From contig CAKMZG010000063.1 of assembly GCA_929200335.1 (NCBI GenBank), positions 1-12,809 on the forward strand: a stretch of 12,809 bases of DNA, in the 5' to 3' direction. Position numbers and translations under genes: made by a program. The number at the start of each line of letters is the position of its first letter. Position 1 is the stretch's first letter. The notes below the pieces were generated by a model. That model did no database searches, was not told where the DNA came from, and worked only from the letters and a program-made list of their open reading frames with translations. Source of the DNA: an uncultured Alphaproteobacteria bacterium (GTDB lineage: Bacteria > Pseudomonadota > Alphaproteobacteria > Rhizobiales > Rhizobiaceae). Positions 6,309 to 12,809 of the stretch are shown piece by piece.

Positions 6309-7583
6309 ATGCGCGTAAAAGTAACCCAACTAAAAAATGGCTTAACCATTGTCAGTGAACGCATGAAGCATTTAGAAAGTGCGGCTGTTCATGTGAGCAT
6401 CAAATCTGGCTCACGCAATGAATTAGAAAATGAGCATGGTATAGCCCATTTGCTGGAGCATATGGCCTTTAAAGGCACCAAACGAAGAACTGCCGCGCAA
6501 ATTGCTGATGAAATTGAAAGCGTCGGGGGAGAATTGAACGCCTATACCAGTGCTGAGATGACTTCTTATTATGCTCGTGTACTGAAAGATGATGTACCGC
6601 TAGCTCTTGATCTCTTAAGTGACATCCTCACCCATTCAATTTTTTCAGAAGCGGAATTAAAGCGCGAGCAGCATGTGATCTTACAAGAAATTGGTGCTGC
6701 TCATGATACGCCTGACGATCTTGTTTTCGATGAATTTCAATCTGCAGCCTATTCCAACCAACCTCTTGGGCGCCCTATTCTGGGCACACCTGAGACTGTG
6801 CAAAAATTTAGCGCTGATGATCTGCGCGCCTTCATGCACCGCAATTATACAACCACCAATACAGTGGTGACGGTCACCGGCAATATCAAACATTCTGCTA
6901 TTGTAAAAATGGTAGAAGAACATTTTGCTGATTTGGCCGAGGGGCAGGAAGTTCCATGTTCTGAAGCAAAATATAATGGTGGCGAATGGCGCGATGAACG
7001 TGATTTACAAGAAGTGCAATTGGTCTTGGGCTTTGAAGGACCGGCTTATCAAATGCGCGATTTTTATGCCTCGCAATTATTGGCCTCGCTTTTAGGCGGC
7101 GGAATGTCTTCACGACTTTTCCAACAAGTACGTGAGAAAAAAGGTCTGTGTTATTCAATCGGTGCTTTTCATAGCGGATTTTCGGATACCGGCATTTTTG
7201 GCCTTCATGCGGCAACCAGCGGTGAAGATATTCATGAATTAATTCATGCACTTATTAATGAATTGCAAAGCGTGTCACAACATATTGAGCCTCATGAGGT
7301 TGATCGTGTGCGCGCCCAAATTCGCTCTGGACTTTTGATGAGCCAAGAAAGCCCTATTGCTCGTGCAGGACAACTGGCAAGGCAAATGCTACTCTTTGGC
7401 AGCCCTGTTGCCAATGATGAGCTTATGGAACGCCTAGAGGCTATTACGCCAGAGCGCTTAACAGATCTAGCTAAACGTCTGTTTACGAGTTCAAATTTAA
7501 CCCTGTCTGTGACTGGGCCAATCAATCAATTGCCTGACTATGACAGCATCACGCAAAAATTAAATGAAAGCCTTAACGCTTAG
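6309..7583 (+). CDS. M16-family zinc metallopeptidase (mitochondrial processing peptidase beta-like)
   Basis: A 424-residue insulinase/pitrilysin-family protease. The inverted zinc motif HLLEH is at 47-51 (His47, Glu50 catalytic, His51) in HGIAHLLEHMAFKGT, and the third ligand is Glu127 in QHVILQEIG, 76 residues after His51 as in the family. The C-terminal half carries LLGGGMSSRLFQQVREKKGLCYSIGAF, including the conserved R-Y pair that binds substrate. Both M16 domains are on one chain. I start at ATG 6309 (MRVKVTQLKNGLTIVSE), 13 bp after thrC, because this matches the family N-terminus; an in-frame ATG at 6228 would overlap thrC and add 27 unrelated residues. There is no signal peptide, so it probably acts in the cytoplasm on small peptides. 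Alphaproteobacterial proteins of this kind are regarded as relatives of the ancestor of mitochondrial MPP. Confidence 0.93.
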   Translation: MRVKVTQLKNGLTIVSERMKHLESAAVHVSIKSGSRNELENEHGIAHLLEHMAFKGTKRRTAAQIADEIESVGGELNAYTSAEMTSYYARVLKDDVPLALDLLSDILTHSIFSEAELKREQHVILQEIGAAHDTPDDLVFDEFQSAAYSNQPLGRPILGTPETVQKFSADDLRAFMHRNYTTTNTVVTVTGNIKHSAIVKMVEEHFADLAEGQEVPCSEAKYNGGEWRDERDLQEVQLVLGFEGPAYQMRDFYASQLLASLLGGGMSSRLFQQVREKKGLCYSIGAFHSGFSDTGIFGLHAATSGEDIHELIHALINELQSVSQHIEPHEVDRVRAQIRSGLLMSQESPIARAGQLARQMLLFGSPVANDELMERLEAITPERLTDLAKRLFTSSNLTLSVTGPINQLPDYDSITQKLNESLNA

Positions 7584-7618
7584 TAATCGCTTAAATTAAA
7601 TGAGGCGTAAAACAGCAA

Positions 7619-8191
7619 ATGTTCAACCTGTTTAAAATCACCAGCAAACCCATAAAATTGGAAGGGCAACGGATTTATTTGCGCACCCCACTTATGGAAG
7701 ATTATTTGGAATGGCGACGCTTACGGCAAGGAAGCAAGAGTTTTTTGCAAACTTGGGAACCGCTTTGGAGTATTTATGAATTTGAGCGCAATACATTCAA
7801 ACATCGTATCAAAGCCTATAACAAGCAAATTCGCCAAAGCAACGCCTATCCCTTTTTCATTTTTAAGAAAGACAGCAATACGCTCATTGGTGGTATAAAT
7901 TTAACCGATGTAAAGCGCAGATCATCTCAATCTGCCAATTTGGGCTATTGGATGGGTGTACCGTTTAATAACCAAGGCTTTATGAGCGAGGCCGTTAATA
8001 CAGTGGTGAATTACGCATTTCATGGGTTGAACCTACACCGCATACAAGCTTCCTGCATTCCCCATAATGCAGCCTCTATCCAAGTATTACGCAAGAACCA
8101 TTTTGTTGAAGAAGGCTTAGGCCGTAGCTATCTCAAAATAAATGGCAGCTGGCAAGATCACCTCCTTTTTGCAAGGATTAATGAGCTATAA
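7619..8191 (+). CDS. GNAT-family N-acetyltransferase (RimJ/RimL-like)
   Basis: A 190-residue acetyltransferase. KLEGQRIYLRTPLMEDYLEWRRLR (13-36) is the usual start of the RimJ/RimL group (Acetyltransf_3 fold); SFLQTWEP (41-48) follows; the acetyl-CoA loop is in NLGYWMGVPFNNQGFMSEAV (107-126, with NNQGFM as the Q-x-x-G-type motif); LNLHRIQASCIPHNAASIQVLRKNHF (137-162) and GRSYLKINGSWQDHLLFA (168-185) complete the domain. The natural substrate may be the N-terminus of a ribosomal or other protein, but this cannot be decided. The ATG follows the protease stop by 35 bp; GAGG lies 13 bases upstream, rather far for a Shine-Dalgarno site. It is probably the last gene of the thrC cluster. Confidence 0.88.
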   Translation: MFNLFKITSKPIKLEGQRIYLRTPLMEDYLEWRRLRQGSKSFLQTWEPLWSIYEFERNTFKHRIKAYNKQIRQSNAYPFFIFKKDSNTLIGGINLTDVKRRSSQSANLGYWMGVPFNNQGFMSEAVNTVVNYAFHGLNLHRIQASCIPHNAASIQVLRKNHFVEEGLGRSYLKINGSWQDHLLFARINEL

Positions 8192-8444
8192 GCTTAATCA
8201 CACTATAAATTATATTTTCCATTCATAGAATTTAGCCATATTTTTACACGAAAATTAAAAAAAGCGTGTTTAAGCCTAAAAAATAGTGCCAAAAGCTTTA
8301 AAAATATGCCAGTAATTCAGTTGGAATATAAGGGAAGCTGGGGTATGTTGCCAAACGTATGTTTTATGGCTGGATTACTCAATTAAAAATTTAATATATG
8401 GCAGCTGTATTGTAATTCACTGTTATTATAATTTTGGAAAATCT
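8192..8444. other. 253-bp intergenic region before the GGDEF/EAL gene
   Basis: No open reading frame of interest and no clear terminator after the GNAT gene: only a weak ACACG...CGTGT pairing around an A-rich loop near 8245-8270. A perfect TATAAT (8427-8432) lies close to the GGDEF/EAL start, but there is no good -35 hexamer at 16-18 bp and the leader would be only a few bases long, so I do not call a promoter. GGA at 8436-8438 can serve as the ribosome-binding site. Confidence 0.4.
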
Positions 8445-11390
8445 TTGGTGTTAACTTTAAACAATCATAACAACGTTAGTTCACTACATTGCATCAAGGC
8501 ATTAGCACAGTGCTTAGTCTTGTGCCTTAGCATTTTAGTTCTTGGCTTAACCCCTCATAAAGCTAGTGCCTTAGAGCCTATCACAATTGACGAAAATTCC
8601 ACAGCTATTGATTTGACTAAAGTTTTGCAATTTTATCGCGGTGATGGCAACAAACTGCAGGTAACAACAGCGCCCGATCAAGATGGCGTTGTTCGTCGTA
8701 TTGAGGTGCGCGCAACAGAGAAAGAAGGCCAAGCAGCCGAAAACTGGGCTGTTTTCGCGCTTGCCAACACCTCAGACAAGCAGATAGATCGTCTTATTGT
8801 GGCACCCCATTATAAGCTTGCTAATTCTGGTTTATTTTGGCCGCATCTAGGTTCTGTGCGCATTGTCTCCATTACACCTAGTGAGGGTTTTTCTCTCGAG
8901 CGTCTCGATAGTGAAAATGCGGATGTATTTTCAATCACCCTTGATCCCAACACCATTATTACCTTTGTGGCCGAACTGAACACGCCCGAGTTATTTGACA
9001 TCACCATGTGGGAACCCAATGCCTATAAAGATACGATCAACTCTTATACACTTTATCGAGGTATTGTTTTAGGCATTGCTGGGCTTTTGGCTGTATTTTT
9101 GACCGTGTTGTTTGTCATCAAGGGCTCTGCAGTATTTCCTGCAACAGCAGCGCTTGCATGGGCAATCTTAGCTTATGTCTGCATTGATTTTGGTTTTTGG
9201 GAAAAAATCATTACCATTGCAGCAGCAGACAAGCCCTTTTGGCGCGCAACCTCTGAAACTGGCATAGCTGTAACGCTAGCTGTATTTTTATACATTTACC
9301 TTAATCTCGACCGCTGGCATGAATATTCAAAATTCTCAACACCGCTTGTTGCTATAATTGCAGGTGGAATGCTTGGATTGGCTTACTTTTCGCCTGAGAT
9401 GGCATCAGGTTTTGCTCGTATTCTAATTGCCCTTACTGGTGCTATTGGCGCATTTTTTATTATTGGCCTGTCGATTAAAAGATATGATCGGGCAGTAATG
9501 CTTATCCCCATTTGGCTATTACTTTTGGCTTGGATATCCATTACTTTTCTTACCATCATTGGCTCGCTTGATAATGATGTAATCCAATCTGCCCTTACAG
9601 GTGGTTTGGTTATGATTATCCTGCTTATTGGCTTTACGGTGATGCAAAATGCCTTTACTGGCGGCCCGCTTTCTCAAGGGCTTATCAGCGATAAAGAACG
9701 CCGTGCTTTTGCAAATATCGGTGCTGGCAATATTGTTTGGGATTGGGATGTTATACGTGATAATATTTTCATCAGTGAGGAAATTTCTGGCATTTTAAAT
9801 ATGCCTCAAAATTCATTAACTGGCAGCCCACAAAAGTGGTTGTCCAGCCTGCACCCTGCTGATCGTGACCGTTTTAAAACTACACTTGATTTAATGTTGG
9901 AGCATCGCAAGGGGCGCATTACTCAAGAATTTCGCTTGCGCTCTAAAGATGGACATTACCATAATTTCAGCCTCAGGGCACGACCTGTTTTAAACAAAGA
10001 ATCCATTGTAGTTCGCTGCATCGGCACCCTTAGTGATGTGACTGAAGCACGCCTTACAGAACAACGCCTACAACATGATGCCATCTATGACATTCTAACA
10101 GGATTGCCTAATCGTGAATTATTCATAGATCGCCTAGATGCCTTAATTAAAAGCTACACCCAAGAGCGCCCCATTAATCCTACTGTTTTCATTATCGACA
10201 TCGATCAATTTAAAGACATAAATGAGCAATATGGAATTTCCGTTGGGGACAGCATTATGCTTACCGCATCACGCCGTCTAAATCGCTTGATCAAACCCAA
10301 AGATACTCTTGCTCGCTTAAGAGGGGCTCAGTTTGGTTTAATTATAACTTCAATTGCAGATTCTGTAGAAATCGCAAAATTTGCAGAAACCTTGAAGAAA
10401 ACTCTAAAGTCTCCGATTAATTTCTCCGATAAAGAAATAGTTCTTAGCAGCTCTATCGGCCTTTCTAATATTTCTCAAGAACAAGACACCGCAAACGATG
10501 TGATTCAAAATGCAGAGATTGCTTTACTCCATGCCAAACGTGGTGGGGGTAATAAGATTGAACCTTTCAGACCAAATTTCCGTAATTTAAAAGAAGACAT
10601 TGTCAGTCTAGAAAATCAATTAGAGTCAGCGATTACCAATGGTGAATTGGTCATGCATTATCAGCCAATTATAGACATTAAAAATCGCCGAATTGCCGGC
10701 TTTGAAGCCTTAATGCGCTGGCAACATCCTTTGCGTGGCCTTATTATGCCAACTGAATTCATCCCCATTGCGGAGCGCTTAGGATTAACAACCAATATAG
10801 GCAAATTGGCCATTATGGAATCTGTGCAGCAATTAAGCAAATGGTTCCAACTGCTAAATAATCAGCAATTATTTATGAGTGTGAATGCCTCAAGCCAGCA
10901 GGTTTTACATCAAAACTTAGTCACAGACATGAAATCTGCAATGCTAAAATTTCAAGTACCTGCGGAAAGAATTAAGTTGGAAATCACTGAAAGCATTGTG
11001 ATGAAAAACAGTGAACAAGCCAGCTTTGTTATCTCTCAGTTAAAAGATCTTGGCATATCTTTAACTCTAGATGATTTTGGCACGGGTTATTCTGCTCTTT
11101 CTTATTTGATGCGCTATCCTTTCGATACTTTAAAGATTGATCGCTCTCTGATCCAAGAAAATAACAATGCGGAAAAGCCAGTCATATTACATTCCATTGT
11201 TAAAATGGCGCATGATTTAGGTATGGTTGTTATTGCTGAGGGACCTGAATCAGCTCAAGACGTGCGCTATATCGTTGAATCTGAATGTGATTTCACCCAA
11301 GGTTACTTCTATGGCAGGCCTGAAAACGCAGCAACTACCACAAAGTTATTGCGTAAGCATTTTGGATTAGATGAAAAGAAAAAAGCTTAA
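8445..11390 (+). CDS. Membrane c-di-GMP phosphodiesterase: periplasmic domain-7TM-PAS-degenerate GGDEF-EAL
   Basis: A 981-residue sensor. Residues 1-43 are a signal peptide (hydrophobic 18-36, cleavage likely after ASA); 44-200 a periplasmic beta-rich domain; about seven membrane helices follow (205-226, 229-250, 270-287, 298-315, 322-345, 351-373, 384-402), a layout like 7TMR-DISM receptors; a PAS domain at about 420-538 (WDWD...SLHPADRDRF); GGDEF at 545-708; EAL at 725-970. The GGDEF signature is RGAQF (626-630), lacking the catalytic Asp/Glu, so cyclase activity is unlikely. The EAL domain keeps every catalytic residue: E754 (EAL), N814, E846 (LEITES), D876-D877 (DDFGTGYS), K897, E932 and Q952. 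It should therefore hydrolyse c-di-GMP, perhaps with the GGDEF part as a GTP-sensing or structural module. Start is TTG 8445 or GTG 8448, both behind GGA. Signal sensed unknown. Confidence 0.93.
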   Translation: MVLTLNNHNNVSSLHCIKALAQCLVLCLSILVLGLTPHKASALEPITIDENSTAIDLTKVLQFYRGDGNKLQVTTAPDQDGVVRRIEVRATEKEGQAAENWAVFALANTSDKQIDRLIVAPHYKLANSGLFWPHLGSVRIVSITPSEGFSLERLDSENADVFSITLDPNTIITFVAELNTPELFDITMWEPNAYKDTINSYTLYRGIVLGIAGLLAVFLTVLFVIKGSAVFPATAALAWAILAYVCIDFGFWEKIITIAAADKPFWRATSETGIAVTLAVFLYIYLNLDRWHEYSKFSTPLVAIIAGGMLGLAYFSPEMASGFARILIALTGAIGAFFIIGLSIKRYDRAVMLIPIWLLLLAWISITFLTIIGSLDNDVIQSALTGGLVMIILLIGFTVMQNAFTGGPLSQGLISDKERRAFANIGAGNIVWDWDVIRDNIFISEEISGILNMPQNSLTGSPQKWLSSLHPADRDRFKTTLDLMLEHRKGRITQEFRLRSKDGHYHNFSLRARPVLNKESIVVRCIGTLSDVTEARLTEQRLQHDAIYDILTGLPNRELFIDRLDALIKSYTQERPINPTVFIIDIDQFKDINEQYGISVGDSIMLTASRRLNRLIKPKDTLARLRGAQFGLIITSIADSVEIAKFAETLKKTLKSPINFSDKEIVLSSSIGLSNISQEQDTANDVIQNAEIALLHAKRGGGNKIEPFRPNFRNLKEDIVSLENQLESAITNGELVMHYQPIIDIKNRRIAGFEALMRWQHPLRGLIMPTEFIPIAERLGLTTNIGKLAIMESVQQLSKWFQLLNNQQLFMSVNASSQQVLHQNLVTDMKSAMLKFQVPAERIKLEITESIVMKNSEQASFVISQLKDLGISLTLDDFGTGYSALSYLMRYPFDTLKIDRSLIQENNNAEKPVILHSIVKMAHDLGMVVIAEGPESAQDVRYIVESECDFTQGYFYGRPENAATTTKLLRKHFGLDEKKKA

Positions 11391-11435
11391 AGCTCACTGC
11401 ACAAGAATAAAGAAGTGATAGATAAAAGCAGCACC

Positions 11436-12020
11436 TTAAGCGTGTCCAGAAGTACCCATTAAGAAGGTAGGATTAACCCCCATACTGTTCAAAGCTAAAT
11501 TATATTTTGCTTCAACATTACGATTAAATATGATCGATTGAGAGGCATGGCAAGTGAGCCACACATTAGCAGCAATTTCGCTATCCAATTGGCCAGCAGA
11601 CCAACTGGCATAGCCCAATACGGTTAAATATAGTCGAGGGCCTTCATTTGCTGACAATGCCTTTAAAGCATCGAGAGTTCCCGTTAGTGCCACTCCATCA
11701 TCAATTGCTTCGGTTTGCTCAATCGCATAATCATCGCTGTGAAGAATAAACCCACGTCCCTGCTCTACAGGACCACCATTATAAACATTGATGCCATTAG
11801 CACGCTTTGCATGGATTTGCTTCTCACGTTCATCCAGCAACTCTAGTTGAGCAACCAATTCCATAAACGTAAACTCAGGATGGACTTGATTTATTACCAA
11901 TCCCATGGTGCCGTTTTTATCATGGCCACATATATAAATTAAAGCACGCTCAAAACGTGGATCTTGCATATTGGGCATTGCTATTAAAAATTGCCCTTTA
12001 TAAGAATTATCAAACTGCAT
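11436..12020 (-). CDS. yqgE: YqgE/AlgH family protein
   Basis: A 194-residue cytoplasmic protein of the YqgE/AlgH (DUF179) family. Signatures: GQFLIAMPNMQDPRFERALIYICGHDKNGTMGLVINQ (about 9-45), YNGGPVEQGRGFILHS (80-95), LYLTVLGYASWSAGQLDSEI (around 130-150) and WLTCHAS. The family is widespread in proteobacteria and its molecular role is not established. I start at ATG 12020 (MQFDNSYKGQ) because GGA lies 6 bases upstream and it matches the family; a TTG at 12032 would add MDFF. It converges on the GGDEF/EAL gene with 45 bp between stops and no clear terminator. It is divergent from the DsbD-domain gene, a neighbour I recall from other Rhizobiales. Confidence 0.93.
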   Translation of the reverse strand: MQFDNSYKGQFLIAMPNMQDPRFERALIYICGHDKNGTMGLVINQVHPEFTFMELVAQLELLDEREKQIHAKRANGINVYNGGPVEQGRGFILHSDDYAIEQTEAIDDGVALTGTLDALKALSANEGPRLYLTVLGYASWSAGQLDSEIAANVWLTCHASQSIIFNRNVEAKYNLALNSMGVNPTFLMGTSGHA

Positions 12021-12171
12021 AAAAAAATCCAAAATTTGCTATACTCAAAATCTGACTGACCATTACTGCTAGAGCGCATCACTTATCTACAAATTCATAA
12101 ATGCACTTTATCCCTTTTGGTATTGCATGTCATTATTCCCAAAACCAACACCCACTTTTAGTGACATGCTA

Positions 12172-12212
12172 TAGTGCATGATACGTTTGAATGAATTCAA
12201 AACGCCGCTCTA
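12172..12212. repeat. 41-bp palindromic intergenic repeat, copy 2 (inverted relative to copy 1)
   Basis: Read on the minus strand this begins TAGAGCGGCGTTTTGAAT, continues with the same TC centre and ATTCAAACG, and ends GCACTA; it matches 1720-1760 at 36 of 41 positions. The inner stem TTTGAAT/ATTCAAA is intact; the outer arm is damaged by one change (TAGTGC for TAGAGC on the plus strand). It sits in the yqgE/DsbD-domain intergenic region, away from either start codon. Confidence 0.75.
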
Positions 12213-12240
12213 AATCTCTTATATAGCGCAAGTGATTATT

Positions 12241-12262
12241 GTCTAAGTGAGTCCACTTAAAC
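12241..12262. repeat. Imperfect inverted repeat with a GANTC site at its centre
   Basis: GTCTAAGTG (12241-12249) and CACTTAAAC (12254-12262) pair at 8 of 9 positions around a 4-base centre AGTC; the bases GAGTC (12249-12253) form a CcrM site spanning the stem-loop boundary. It lies about 40 bp upstream of the -35 of the DsbD-domain gene. It could be a regulator site or simply a chance hairpin; nothing else supports a role. Confidence 0.35.
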
Positions 12263-12299
12263 GCTACACACGCTAGGGAAGCAAGCCTATATTTAAAAA

Positions 12300-12328
12300 T
12301 TGCCATAAAATCTTCACGAAAATATGAT
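12300..12328 (+). promoter_or_regulatory. Sigma-70-like promoter of the DsbD-domain gene
   Basis: TTGCCA (12300-12305) and TATGAT (12323-12328) are spaced by 17 bp and each matches the consensus at 5 of 6 positions, the best promoter-like pair I found in the window. Transcription would begin near 12335, giving a leader of about 40 bases. The -10 is part of a 10-bp palindrome TATGATCATA (12323-12332), which may be coincidence. Confidence 0.6.
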
Positions 12329-12374
12329 CATAATTTAATCGCAATCAAATCGTAAAACGTCTAGTCTCAAGTTT

Positions 12375-12809
12375 ATGAAGATACAGATGATCACACAAAT
12401 AATCAAACCCCTAATTTTAACAGCGCTCCTTAGTCTGTTAGCTTTCGTTTTATTTCCAGTTTTTGCACAGGCGGCAAGTACTGAATGGAAAGTAATAGAT
12501 GGTGCGCGCTTTAGATTACATGCAGCACCCATAAAGGATGAAAATAACCATTCCACAATGCCTTGGGGGATAGCCATTGAGATTGAACTGGATGAGGGAT
12601 GGAAGACTTATTGGAAAAATCCTGGTTCATCGGGCGTACCGCCACTGTTTAAATGGCAAACTTCAAAAAACATCAGCCAAGAACCCGTGATGCAATTTCC
12701 TACCCCAGCACTCTATGATGACGTGAATGGCAAGATCATTGGCTATAAGCACCGTGTAGTTTTTACTAGCGACGTTCGTGCTCTTAATGAAGATCAGCCA
12801 ATAAACCTT
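12375..12809 (+). CDS. DsbD N-terminal-domain family periplasmic protein (5' part; runs off the right edge)
   Basis: The first 145 residues are visible. Residues 1-34 are a signal peptide (hydrophobic 12-30, cleavage likely after AQAA), so the protein is exported. The rest matches the N-terminal thiol:disulfide interchange (DsbD/DsbC-like) domain found in alphaproteobacteria: MPWGIAIEIELDEGWKTYWKNPGSSGVPP (62-90), FKWQTSKNI, then MQFPTPALYDDVNG (106-119) and IGYKHRVVF (122-130). No cysteine appears in this part, so redox chemistry, if any, depends on the missing portion; whether a membrane or thioredoxin domain follows cannot be seen. ATG 12375 has a weak ribosome-binding site; ATG 12387 is an alternative that would still leave a signal peptide. 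A good promoter lies about 47 bp upstream. Confidence 0.85.
   Translation, partial: MKIQMITQIIKPLILTALLSLLAFVLFPVFAQAASTEWKVIDGARFRLHAAPIKDENNHSTMPWGIAIEIELDEGWKTYWKNPGSSGVPPLFKWQTSKNISQEPVMQFPTPALYDDVNGKIIGYKHRVVFTSDVRALNEDQPINL

Larger units (their letters stand above)
12021..12374. other. 354-bp divergent intergenic region between yqgE and the DsbD-domain gene
   Basis: No gene was found here. It holds the second copy of the 41-bp repeat (12172-12212), an imperfect 9-bp inverted repeat with a GAGTC site in its centre (12241-12262), and a good promoter for the rightward gene (12300-12328). The 12021-12170 part must hold the yqgE promoter; on the minus strand a TATAGC lies about 15 bp before the ATG region, without a convincing -35. 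The stretch 12071-12085 (TAGAGCGCATCA) vaguely resembles one end of the repeat but is not a copy. Confidence 0.6.

Noticed and set aside
8245..8270. Terminator after the GNAT gene (ACACG...CGTGT)
   Set aside because: Only 5 bp can pair across a 14-base loop and the following T-run is just three bases.
8427..8432. Perfect TATAAT taken as the promoter of the GGDEF/EAL gene
   Set aside because: There is no acceptable -35 at 16-18 bp and the transcript would start almost at the ribosome-binding site.
12071..12112. Possible third copy of the 41-bp repeat beginning TAGAGCGCATCA
   Set aside because: Only the first dozen bases resemble an end of the element; neither the inner TTTGAAT/ATTCAAA arms nor a closing GCTCTA are present.
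12335..12577. An 80-codon minus-strand reading frame
   Set aside because: It is antisense to the signal peptide and first domain of the DsbD-domain gene, which has clear homology features and its own promoter.

Overview
The window looks like chromosomal DNA of an alphaproteobacterium of the Rhizobiales (Hyphomicrobiales) type, with a fairly low GC content (by eye a little over 40%). The pointers are a CcrM-type GANTC methyltransferase with a C-terminal RAMA domain, an exact CtrA-type box (TTAA-N7-TTAA) plus a GANTC site in the ccrM promoter, an ArsR-type regulator lacking the metal-binding cysteines, DUF2293 and DUF1905 proteins, a YqgE/AlgH protein, and short TAGAGC/GCTCTA-bounded palindromic intergenic repeats. 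No phage, plasmid, IS, CRISPR, rRNA or tRNA genes were seen. It reads as ordinary core chromosome, not an island.

Layout from left to right. Positions 1-233 hold the 5' part of a minus-strand ArsR-family regulator, with a perfect 20-bp palindrome (241-260) just upstream that is probably its own operator. Divergent from it is a translationally coupled pair on the plus strand: a DUF2293 protein (402-698) and an L-asparaginase-type amidohydrolase (695-1717). The asparaginase converges on ccrM (1758-2882, minus); the gap is filled by a 41-bp palindromic repeat whose last three bases are the ccrM stop codon. The 163-bp region between ccrM and the divergent HAD phosphatase gene (3046-3756, plus) carries the CtrA/GANTC signals. 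The HAD gene converges almost end to end on a minus-strand pair: a lipoprotein (4089-4658) followed by a DUF1905 protein (3760-4071).

Positions 4892-8191 form a plus-strand cluster: threonine synthase thrC (TTG start), an M16 zinc protease resembling the mitochondrial processing peptidase beta subunit, and a GNAT acetyltransferase. A 253-bp gap precedes a 981-residue membrane c-di-GMP protein (8445-11390): signal peptide, periplasmic domain, seven predicted membrane helices, PAS, a GGDEF domain with a destroyed active site, and an EAL domain with all catalytic residues present. It converges on yqgE (11436-12020, minus). A 354-bp gap holds a second, inverted copy of the 41-bp repeat and a good sigma-70-like promoter for the last gene, a secreted DsbD N-terminal-domain protein that runs off the right edge.

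Functionally the window mixes cell-cycle DNA methylation, amino-acid metabolism (Asn, Thr), envelope or periplasmic proteins and c-di-GMP signalling. I found no convincing new multi-gene system. The items most worth a second look are the ccrM regulatory region, the repeat pair (one copy supplying the ccrM stop codon), the ArsR operator palindrome and the enzymatically split GGDEF/EAL sensor.
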